A stretch of 64,000 nucleotides of DNA from Clostridiales bacterium (GTDB lineage: Bacteria; Bacillota; Clostridia; Christensenellales; Aristaeellaceae): assembly GCA_004554085.1 (NCBI GenBank), contig SFNY01000026.1:1-64000 (forward strand), read 5' to 3'. The notes below the pieces were generated by a model. The model was not told the origin of the DNA and searched no databases. It saw nothing but the letters and a program-made list of their open reading frames with translations. A program made the translations under genes and the position numbers. Of the stretch, positions 57,568 through 64,000 are shown piece after piece (position 1 is the stretch's first letter; each line of letters begins with the position of its first letter).

Positions 57568-58851
57568 ATGTCGAATTATAAGTTTGAAACCCTTCAGCTC
57601 CACGTTGGCCAGGAGACTCCCGATCCGGCGACCGATTCCCGTGCGGTGCCGATTTACGCCACCACGTCCTACGTATTCCGCAACTGTGAGCACGCCGCAG
57701 CGCGCTTCGGCCTGACCGACGCGGGCAACATCTACGGCCGCCTGACCAACTCCACCCAGGACGTGTTTGAGAAGCGCATCGCGGCGCTGGAGGGCGGCGT
57801 GGCTGGTCTGGCAGTCGCCTCGGGCGCGGCGGCAATTTCCTACACCCTGCAGGCGCTGGGGCAGAACGGCGGACACTTCGTCTCCCAGAAGACGATCTAC
57901 GGCGGCAGCTACAACCTTCTGGCCCACACGCTGACCAACTTCGGCATCACCGCGAGCTTCGTAAACATCCACGACCTCAAAGAAGTTGAGGCTGCGATTC
58001 AGGACAACACCCGCGCCATCTACATCGAGACCCTGGGCAATCCCAACAGCGACATCCCGGACATCGACGCGCTGGCGGAGCTGGCCCATAAGCACGGACT
58101 GCCGCTGGTGGTGGACAACACCTTCGGCACGCCCTATCTGATCCGCCCCATCGAGCACGGCGCGGACATCGTGGTGCACTCCGCGACCAAGTTCATCGGC
58201 GGTCACGGAACTACGCTGGGCGGCGTGATCGTGGACTCCGGCAAGTTTGACTGGGCGGCGTCCGGCAAGTATCCGGCCATCGCCGCGCCGAACCCCAGCT
58301 ACCACGGCATCTCCTTCGTGGAGGCCGTCGGCCCCGCAGCCTTCGTCACCTACATCCGCGCGATCCTGCTGCGCGACACCGGCGCGACCATCTCGCCCTT
58401 CGCGGCCTTCCTGCTGCTGCAGGGCACCGAGACGCTGTCGCTGCGCTTGGAGCGCCACGCCGAGAACACCAAAAAGGTGGTGGAATTCCTGGCGAAGCAT
58501 CCGCTGGTGGAGCACGTCAACCATCCGTCGCTGCCGGATCATCCGGATCACGCGCTGTATGAGAAGTACTTCCCCAACGGCGGCGGCTCCATCTTCACCT
58601 TCGAGATCAAGGGCGGCGTGGAGGAGGCCCACAAGTTCATCGACAATCTGGAGATCTTCTCGCTGCTGGCCAACGTCGCAGACGTCAAGAGCCTGGTGAT
58701 CCATCCGGCCACCACCACCCACAGTCAGCTGAGCCCCGAGGAGCTGCTGGATCAGGGCATCAAGCCCAACACCATTCGTCTGTCCGTCGGCACCGAGCAC
58801 ATCGACGACATTCTCGCCGACCTGCAGCGCGGTTTCGATGCACTGAAATAA
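57568..58851 (+). CDS. metY: O-acetylhomoserine sulfhydrylase / aminocarboxypropyltransferase
   Basis: PLP-dependent enzyme making homocysteine from O-acetylhomoserine and sulfide. The 427-residue protein belongs to the Cys/Met metabolism PLP family: SGAAAISYTLQALGQNG, VVDNTFGTPYLI, and the PLP-lysine motif VVHSATKFIGGHGT (Lys in SATKF). Length and the long insertion after it fit MetY (Met17) rather than MetB/MetC. ATG 57568 follows AAAGGAAG. Long leader with small ORF; terminator at 58892-58927. Confidence 0.93.
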   Translation: MSNYKFETLQLHVGQETPDPATDSRAVPIYATTSYVFRNCEHAAARFGLTDAGNIYGRLTNSTQDVFEKRIAALEGGVAGLAVASGAAAISYTLQALGQNGGHFVSQKTIYGGSYNLLAHTLTNFGITASFVNIHDLKEVEAAIQDNTRAIYIETLGNPNSDIPDIDALAELAHKHGLPLVVDNTFGTPYLIRPIEHGADIVVHSATKFIGGHGTTLGGVIVDSGKFDWAASGKYPAIAAPNPSYHGISFVEAVGPAAFVTYIRAILLRDTGATISPFAAFLLLQGTETLSLRLERHAENTKKVVEFLAKHPLVEHVNHPSLPDHPDHALYEKYFPNGGGSIFTFEIKGGVEEAHKFIDNLEIFSLLANVADVKSLVIHPATTTHSQLSPEELLDQGIKPNTIRLSVGTEHIDDILADLQRGFDALK

Positions 58852-58891
58852 TTTCCCTGAATTCCTCTCACTTCTTACTTCTCCAACAGAA

Positions 58892-58927
58892 GCCCCCTGC
58901 CGCGGCGACGGTGCCTCGGCAGGGGGC
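58892..58927 (+). terminator. Terminator of metY
   Basis: Stem GCCCCCTGCCG / CGGCAGGGGGC with a 14-base loop, followed by GTATTGCTTC; 40 bp after the metY stop. Confidence 0.8.
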
Positions 58928-58948
58928 GTATTGCTTCTATAATATGCG

Positions 58949-59190
58949 CTGCCTCTGCAGCTATGCGGCGGGGTGAAGGCACCCCGCCCTACGGGTGTGG
59001 AGGGAATCCAAGCAGTAATTCTTCAGAACCAGACGCAAGAAATCCAGTTCATTCTTGCCGGACTGAATTTCGTGCTTACAGCGAAAGACACTTTAGAAAC
59101 GAAGCATAGAAAATCGACCCCATGATCTACGGGGTCGATTTGCGTTCGCTTAAACGCCGACAGGCAAGTGGCTGCGGGCCCAGCCCGCCG
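58949..59190 (-). repeat. Modular 3'-end repeat, copy D (inverted)
   Basis: On the minus strand, immediately after the MglC stop: GC block with TGTCGGCGTTTAAGCGAACG, hairpin AAATCGACCCC / GGGGTCGATTT (59111-59141), TGCTTCGTTTCTAAAGTGTC, then AATTCAGTCCGGCAAGAATG-AACTGGATTTCTT and GTAGGGCGGGGTGCC...CACCCCGCC. The hairpin equals that of copy B2. Confidence 0.85.
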
Positions 59191-59194
59191 CCCA

Positions 59195-60496
59195 TCACTT
59201 CGCGGATTCGGAGGCCTTGCGGCGAATCACGTCGATGATGACGGCGATGACGATGATCAGGCCCTTGACCATCTTCTGCGGGCCCTGTGCGACGCCCAGC
59301 AGGTTCAGGCCGTTGGCGATGATGCCGATGATCAGGATGCCGATCAGCGTGCCGAACATGGAGCCCTCACCGCCGGACATGGACGTGCCGCCGATGACGA
59401 CCGCCGCGATGGCGTCCATCTCCTGACCGTCGGCGTTGGTGGGAACGGCGGAGTCCAGGCGAGAGGAGAGCAGCAGCGCAGCCACGCCGCAGCACAGGCC
59501 GCTGAACATGTACACGAAGCACTTGACCTTCTTCAGGTTGATGCCGGAGAGCTTGGCGCAGTTCTCATTGCCGCCGACCGCATAGGTGAAGCGGCCGATG
59601 CGGGTGTAGCGCAGGATGTACCAGCCCAGCAGGAACACCGCGATCAGGATCAGCGTGGAGTACAGCGGAATGCCGCCCACGCGGCTGGAGATGTTGGTGA
59701 AGCCCTTGGGGAAGGTGTAGATGGGCTGGCCGTTGGTCACGGTGTAGGCCGCGCCACGCACGATGGACATCATGCCCAGGGTGGCGATGAAGGGCGGCAG
59801 GTTGAGGAAGGAGATCAGCATGCCGTTGATCAGGCCGATCAGGCCGGAGAACAGGATGCACACGATGATGGTGATGATCACCGGCACGCCGAAGTTCTTC
59901 ATCAGAATGCCCATCAGCAGGCCGGAGAGCGCGATGTTCGAGCCGACGGACAGGTCGATGCCGCCGGAGATGATGACGAAGGTCATACCAACCGCCACCA
60001 CGAAGTTCAGAGCGATCTGCTGGAACACGTTCAGGAAGTTGCTGGCGGTGAAGAACACGGGGGAGGCGATGGCCAGGTCGAGGCACAGCGCCGCCAGCGC
60101 GATCAGGATGCCCAGGACGCTTCCGGAGGAGCCGAGCTTCTTCACGCCCTGCTTCGCCTTCTTCTTCTGCTTGTACGCGGAGTAGGCAAAGCCGCCCACG
60201 CCGATGATCAGCGCGTCCACGACCACCACCCACAGCATGGCGCTGGCGCCCTTGAGCTTCATGACGAAGCTGTCCATGCCGGACACGACCACCTCGTCGG
60301 GAACCACAACGCTGTCCGGGTCGATGCCCAGGATGTCCGCGGCGGCGATCTGGGCCAGGGCCTGTTTGCGGGCGGCCTGCTGCGCCTCGATTTCCGCCAG
60401 GCGATCCTCCTGGGATGCGGCAAAGAGATTCAGAGCGGCAACCGCGACGCCGACGACCAGGCAAAGGATAAACAGGATTTTCAGACTCTTTTTCAT
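59195..60496 (-). CDS. Sugar ABC transporter permease (MglC/RbsC type) with N-terminal extension
   Basis: A 433-residue permease; typical MglC is about 330. From about residue 120 the sequence is a standard BPD_transp_2 permease with about ten helices: SGGIDLSVGSNIALSGLLMG (the DLSVGxx signature) and VIGGTSMSGGEGSMFGTLIG. The first about 120 residues are extra: one helix (4-24), an outer coiled region (EDRLAEIEAQQAARKQALAQ), another helix (about 85-107) and a basic stretch (KQKKKAKQGVKK). Third gene of an SBP-ATPase-permease operon, 26 bp after the ATPase. Probably imports galactose or a related sugar. Confidence 0.9.
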   Translation of the reverse strand: MKKSLKILFILCLVVGVAVAALNLFAASQEDRLAEIEAQQAARKQALAQIAAADILGIDPDSVVVPDEVVVSGMDSFVMKLKGASAMLWVVVVDALIIGVGGFAYSAYKQKKKAKQGVKKLGSSGSVLGILIALAALCLDLAIASPVFFTASNFLNVFQQIALNFVVAVGMTFVIISGGIDLSVGSNIALSGLLMGILMKNFGVPVIITIIVCILFSGLIGLINGMLISFLNLPPFIATLGMMSIVRGAAYTVTNGQPIYTFPKGFTNISSRVGGIPLYSTLILIAVFLLGWYILRYTRIGRFTYAVGGNENCAKLSGINLKKVKCFVYMFSGLCCGVAALLLSSRLDSAVPTNADGQEMDAIAAVVIGGTSMSGGEGSMFGTLIGILIIGIIANGLNLLGVAQGPQKMVKGLIIVIAVIIDVIRRKASESAK

Positions 60497-60522
60497 GGTA
60501 TCTTACCCTCTCTCATGCAGAA

Positions 60523-62025
60523 TTACGCGGTGTGCTTGTCGCCGCCGGTGGCGTAATAGAGTATCTTTTCCTGGGTGAGCGCTTCGTCGTTGTCGAACAC
60601 GCCGGTGATCTCGCCCTGGTGCATCACGGCGACCCGGTCGCTCATGCCCAGAACCTCCGGCATCTCCGAGGAAATCATCACCACGGCCACGCCCTGCTGG
60701 ATCAGGCTGTTGATGATGTTGTACACCTCGATCTTCGCGCCCACGTCGATGCCGCGGGTGGGTTCGTCGAAGATGATGACCTTGGAGTCGCTCAGCAGCC
60801 ACTTCGCCAGAACCACCTTCTGCTGGTTGCCGCCGGAGAGGTTCCGCGCCAGCTGCAGCGGCGAAGGGGTCTTGATCTTCAGGCTCTGGATGTATTCGTT
60901 GACGGTATCCTTTTCCTTGCCCAGGTTCATGTGGGCGCTTGCGCCGAACTTGTCCAGCGTGGCCAGGGTGATGTTCTGCGCAACCGACATGGTCAGCACC
61001 AGACCCTCGCCCTTGCGGTCCTCGGTCACGAAGCCGATGCCCGCCTGGATGGCGTCCAGCGGCTGGTGAATCTCCACCTTCTGCCCGTCGATGTAGATCT
61101 CGCCGGACTCCTTGGGATCCATGCCGAAGATGGCGCGCGCGGTCTCAGTGCGGCCCGCGCCCACCAGGCCCGCGATGCCCAGGATCTCGCCGCCGCGCAC
61201 CTCGAAGGAGATGTCCTTTACCTGTTTGCCGGCGTTGATCTTCTCCACGCGCAGGCGCACGTCGCCCTTTTCCACGTGGATCTTCGGGAACTTTTCCTTC
61301 AGCTCGCGGCCCACCATGTAGCGGATGATCTCGTCCAGATTGGTGTCCGCCACGTTCAGTTCGGTCACGTTGCAGCCGTCGCGCATGATCGTTGCGCGGT
61401 CGCAGATCTCCATGACCTCCTCCAGACGGTGAGAAATATAGATGACCGATACGCCGCGGGACTTGAGCATCCGGATCGTATCGAACAGCGTCTTGATTTC
61501 ACGGTTGGTCAGCGGCGCGGTGGGCTCGTCCATGATCAGCACCTTGGAGTTGATCGAAAGGGACTTGGCCACCTCCACCATCTGCTTGTGCGCCACGCCC
61601 AGATCGCGCACCAGCGTGTGCGCGTCGATGTCCACGCCCAGGTCGTCCAGCAGCTTCTGCGCCTCGGTGAACATGCGGCTCCAGTCCACCATGAAGCGGT
61701 TCTTCATGATCTGGCGGCCCATGAAGATGTTCTCCGCCACGGTCAGCTGCTCGGTCAGGTTCAGCTCCTGATAGATGGTGCTGATGCACAGCCGCTGAGC
61801 ATCGTGGGAGGAGTTGATCTCCACCTTCTCACCATCGAAGTAAATTTCGCCTTCATCCTTCTGATAGGCGCCCGAGAGTATCTTCATCAGCGTGGACTTG
61901 CCCGCGCCGTTTTCGCCCAGCAGCGCGTGGCATTCGCCCTTTTTCACGCTCAGGTTCACATGATCCAGCGCCAATACGCCCGGGAATTTTTTAACGATGC
62001 CGCGCATCTCAAGAAATTCTGCCAC
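60523..62025 (-). CDS. Sugar ABC transporter ATP-binding protein (MglA/RbsA type)
   Basis: A 500-residue fused double-nucleotide-binding protein. First domain Walker A GENGAGKSTLMKILSG with Walker B LIMDEPTAPL; second domain degenerate A (GLVGAGRTETARAI) and signature LSGGNQQKVVLAKWLL with IIFDEPTRGIDVGAK, as usual in this class. The start I choose is GTG 62025, which has GGGAGAGGG upstream; the ATG at 62040 lacks a site. 92 bp after the binding-protein gene, with a strong hairpin between. Confidence 0.93.
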   Translation of the reverse strand: MAEFLEMRGIVKKFPGVLALDHVNLSVKKGECHALLGENGAGKSTLMKILSGAYQKDEGEIYFDGEKVEINSSHDAQRLCISTIYQELNLTEQLTVAENIFMGRQIMKNRFMVDWSRMFTEAQKLLDDLGVDIDAHTLVRDLGVAHKQMVEVAKSLSINSKVLIMDEPTAPLTNREIKTLFDTIRMLKSRGVSVIYISHRLEEVMEICDRATIMRDGCNVTELNVADTNLDEIIRYMVGRELKEKFPKIHVEKGDVRLRVEKINAGKQVKDISFEVRGGEILGIAGLVGAGRTETARAIFGMDPKESGEIYIDGQKVEIHQPLDAIQAGIGFVTEDRKGEGLVLTMSVAQNITLATLDKFGASAHMNLGKEKDTVNEYIQSLKIKTPSPLQLARNLSGGNQQKVVLAKWLLSDSKVIIFDEPTRGIDVGAKIEVYNIINSLIQQGVAVVMISSEMPEVLGMSDRVAVMHQGEITGVFDNDEALTQEKILYYATGGDKHTA

Positions 62026-62065
62026 GGGACCCTCTCCCATCCATTTGGTTTAATTGATTGAAAGG

Positions 62066-62090
62066 CGGCGGCGCGCAGGGCGCGCCGCCG
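62066..62090 (-). other. Intercistronic hairpin between the binding-protein and ATPase genes
   Basis: 11-bp GC-only stem (CGGCGGCGCGC / GCGCGCCGCCG) with loop AGG. Such structures typically stabilise the upstream mRNA and give more binding protein than ATPase. Confidence 0.75.
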
Positions 62091-62117
62091 CAGCTGCTGC
62101 ATTCCGCAGCGATATGC

Positions 62118-63035
62118 TTACTTGATGTAATCGTCCACGATGGTGGCGTCGACGACGGTGGTGGGCGCCTCGATGACCTTCTCGGTGCGCTCCACGCCGT
62201 TGATGGCGTCGACCAGCGCCTTGATGGCGTTGGCGCCGATCTCCACCGGGCCGCAGGACAGGGTGGCGTTCAGCTCGCCCGCCTTCACGGACTCGAATGC
62301 GTTGGGGTTGCCGTCCAGGCCGACGCAGATGATGTCGGTGCGGTTCAGCTGCTTGCAGGCCTGCACTGCGCCCAGAGCCATCTCATCGCTCAGGCCGTAG
62401 ATGACGGAGATTTCCGGATGGGCCTGGATCATGTCCATGGCGGCGTTCATGCCCTTCTCACGGACCCAGTCGCCCGGCTGGGTGGCGACCAGCTCGATGC
62501 CCGGATAGGCCTCGGCGCAGCGATCCACGAAGCCGCCCATGCGCTGGGTGGTGTAGTCGGACGGCAGGCCCTCGATGATGGCGACCTTCGCGGTGCCGCC
62601 GGTCTGCTCGTTTACCCAGTCGGCGATGTTCGCGCCGCCGTTGTACTGGTTGTAGCCGGAGTAGGCGTACACATCCGCGCCCTCGATCTCGGTGATGGTG
62701 TTGAACATGACCACCGGAACGCCGGCCTCATTGGCCTTCTGGATGGCGGGGATCAGTGCGTCCAGGTTGATGCCGCACACGGCGATGCCCTTCACGCCCT
62801 GGGTGATGAAGTCTTCCATCATGGAAGTCTGGGTTGCGTAGTCGTCCTCAGATTCGGGAGCCATGACGATGAGCTCATAGCCCAGCGCCTCGGCGACGGG
62901 GGTCGCGCCCTCGATGCAGCTGGCATAGAACGGGCTGGTCATCGCAGGCGGCAGGAAGCCCAGCTGATCCGCTGCGAACGCGGAGGAGGTGAGAATCATC
63001 AGGGTGACAAGTACGAGTGCAAGAACCTTCTTCAT
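62118..63035 (-). CDS. Sugar ABC transporter substrate-binding protein (periplasmic-binding 1/4 family)
   Basis: A 305-residue secreted protein: signal peptide (1-22, ending AFA) without a lipobox cysteine, so membrane attachment is not obvious for a Gram-positive. The mature part follows the RbsB/MglB fold: GFLPPAMTSPFYASCIEGATP, ITQGVKGIAVCGIN, IEGLPSDYTTQRMGGF and VIYGLSDEMALGAVQA, VGLDGNPNAFESV. Pentose or galactose-like ligand; exact sugar unknown. ATG 63035 with AAGGAGG; the longer frame to 63074 is rejected. First gene of the operon, promoter at 63111-63139. Confidence 0.9.
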   Translation of the reverse strand: MKKVLALVLVTLMILTSSAFAADQLGFLPPAMTSPFYASCIEGATPVAEALGYELIVMAPESEDDYATQTSMMEDFITQGVKGIAVCGINLDALIPAIQKANEAGVPVVMFNTITEIEGADVYAYSGYNQYNGGANIADWVNEQTGGTAKVAIIEGLPSDYTTQRMGGFVDRCAEAYPGIELVATQPGDWVREKGMNAAMDMIQAHPEISVIYGLSDEMALGAVQACKQLNRTDIICVGLDGNPNAFESVKAGELNATLSCGPVEIGANAIKALVDAINGVERTEKVIEAPTTVVDATIVDDYIK

Positions 63036-63110
63036 TACAGGTACCCTCCTTACTATTTTTATGCTTTGCAGCATATAAATGAAACAAAACCGTATACGCC
63101 GATTTGTTAA

Positions 63111-63139
63111 ATTATATCATTGTTTCCGGCTGATTTCAA
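63111..63139 (-). promoter_or_regulatory. Promoter of the sugar ABC operon
   Basis: Minus strand TTGAAA (63139-63134), 17-base spacer, TATAAT (63116-63111). No clear cre palindrome seen beside it. Confidence 0.8.
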
Positions 63140-63229
63140 CAAGTTTTTTTGGAATTAGGTTCGATTTATTCCTGCGAATTTAACTTTCGCTAAGAATTCA
63201 GGGAATTCCGCACATTTAACCTCCTGCGA

Positions 63230-63258
63230 TGGACAGTTTTTCCGTTCAACGCTAGAAT
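63230..63258 (+). promoter_or_regulatory. Promoter of the malic enzyme gene
   Basis: TGGACA (63230-63235), 17-base spacer, TAGAAT (63253-63258), 72 bp before the start. Confidence 0.7.
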
Positions 63259-63329
63259 GATAGGGAAGCTTTTTGGCGCAGCCGCAGCTGCCCGAGCGAG
63301 AACTCATCAATGGAAGAGGATACAGCAAT

Positions 63330-64000
63330 ATGAATTATGCAGAGGAAAGCCTGCGCCTGCACGAAAAGTGCAAGGGCAAGATTGAAGTTGTGACCCGCGT
63401 TCCCGTCTCCACCAAGGAGGACCTCTCCCTGGCCTACACCCCCGGCGTGGCGCAGCCCTGCCTGGAGATTCAGAAGGACGTTGAAAAGAGCTACGAGCTG
63501 ACCCGCCGCTGGAACACCTGCCTGGTCGTGACCGACGGCAGCGCGGTTCTGGGCCTGGGCGACATCGGCCCCGAGGCCGGCATGCCGGTGATGGAGGGCA
63601 AGTGCGTGCTGTTCAAGGCCTTCGGCGACGTGGACGCGTTCCCGCTGTGCATCAAGTCCAAGGATGTGGACGAGATCGTGAACACCGTGTACCTGATCTC
63701 CGGCTCCTGCGGCGGCGTGAACCTGGAGGACATCTCCGCGCCCCGCTGCTTCGAGATCGAAAAGAAGCTGAAGGAGAAGTGCGACATCCCGATCTTCCAC
63801 GACGATCAGCACGGCACCGCCATCATCACCCTGGCGGGCCTGATCAACGCGCTGAAGGTGGTCGGCAAGCATCGCGACGAGATCAAGGTCGTGGTCAACG
63901 GCGCGGGCGCGGCCGCCACCGCCATCACCAAGCTGCTGCTCTCCTACGGCATCAAGAACATCACCATGTGCGACCGCAAGGGCGCGATCTACGAGGGCCG
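63330..64000 (+). CDS. NAD(P)-dependent malic enzyme (partial, C-terminus beyond the window)
   Basis: Oxidative decarboxylation of malate to pyruvate. The 223 visible residues cover the malic domain and the beginning of the NAD-binding domain: LSLAYTPGVAQPCLEI (Tyr of the active site), VTDGSAVLGLGDIGPEAGMPVMEGK, NLEDISAPRCFEIE, FHDDQHGTAIITLAGL (metal-binding Asp pair), and the Rossmann VVNGAGAAATAITKLLL. Similar in length to short bacterial MaeA/YtsJ type. AGAGGA precedes ATG 63330. Divergent from the sugar transporter. Confidence 0.93.
   Translation, partial: MNYAEESLRLHEKCKGKIEVVTRVPVSTKEDLSLAYTPGVAQPCLEIQKDVEKSYELTRRWNTCLVVTDGSAVLGLGDIGPEAGMPVMEGKCVLFKAFGDVDAFPLCIKSKDVDEIVNTVYLISGSCGGVNLEDISAPRCFEIEKKLKEKCDIPIFHDDQHGTAIITLAGLINALKVVGKHRDEIKVVVNGAGAAATAITKLLLSYGIKNITMCDRKGAIYEG

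Overview
The window is a GC-rich (by eye about 60%) chromosomal segment from a Gram-positive, endospore-lineage Clostridia-type Bacillota, plausibly an uncultured gut organism. The grounds are sporulation-type proteins (SpoIIE, a SpoIID-domain protein, CotH kinase), YitT, YetF plus DUF4363, VanZ-like, DUF378 and TSCPD proteins, the RibU energy-coupling riboflavin transporter behind an FMN riboswitch, strong GGAGG ribosome-binding sites, and 17-bp-spaced TTGACA/TATAAT promoters. I could not assign genus or family. No rRNA, tRNA, CRISPR array, transposase, prophage or known defence system is visible.

Layout. 1-6 kb: end of a membrane/FHA-like gene, a TauE/SafE transporter, a secreted SpoIID-SH3 protein, a secreted caspase-fold protease with Ig-like repeats and an EF-hand loop, and NadE. 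6-16.6 kb: HtrA protease with a low-complexity insertion in its PDZ domain, DUF378, SpoIIE, a GATase1-like protein, a large LTD-CotH protein, YitT, YetF-DUF4363. 16.7-20 kb: tadA, argG and a broken argH. 20-26 kb: VanZ-like protein, a metal-trafficking pair (His-rich CobW GTPase plus a CobW-DUF1980 fusion), an SH3 protein and a secreted InlB-repeat protein with a cysteine-peptidase-like tail. 26-34 kb: TRIC-like channel, FMN riboswitch-ribU, aldo/keto reductase, ZIP transporter behind a 29-bp palindrome, YbaK, polysaccharide deacetylase, AraC regulator. 34-40 kb: GNAT, HAD phosphatase, zinc-ribbon/peptidoglycan-binding protein, TSCPD, aldose epimerase. 40-50.6 kb: gltX, MATE, a GmhA/deoxyhypusine-synthase-like operon with a divergent ROK regulator, SH3 protein, a broken class II aldolase, rsuA-methyltransferase-membrane protein operon. 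50.6-64 kb: MarR-RND efflux operon with a huge coiled-coil insertion, DUF554-def, metY, an Mgl-type sugar ABC transporter and the start of a malic enzyme.

Most genes are ordinary housekeeping, envelope and transport functions in short operons. The least ordinary signals are: (1) a modular 3'-end repeat family (four loci, each directly downstream of a stop codon in the same orientation) whose hairpin stems differ between copies but remain complementary; (2) two tandem copies of an indel-free 87-bp promoter-plus-leader module upstream of the AraC gene; (3) the RND permease carrying an insertion of roughly 530 residues; (4) two genes (argH and a class II aldolase) each with an internal out-of-frame deletion; (5) the His-rich GTPase/DUF1980 pair. 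Starts were moved from the longest reading frame to codons with a proper ribosome-binding site wherever the sequence allowed.
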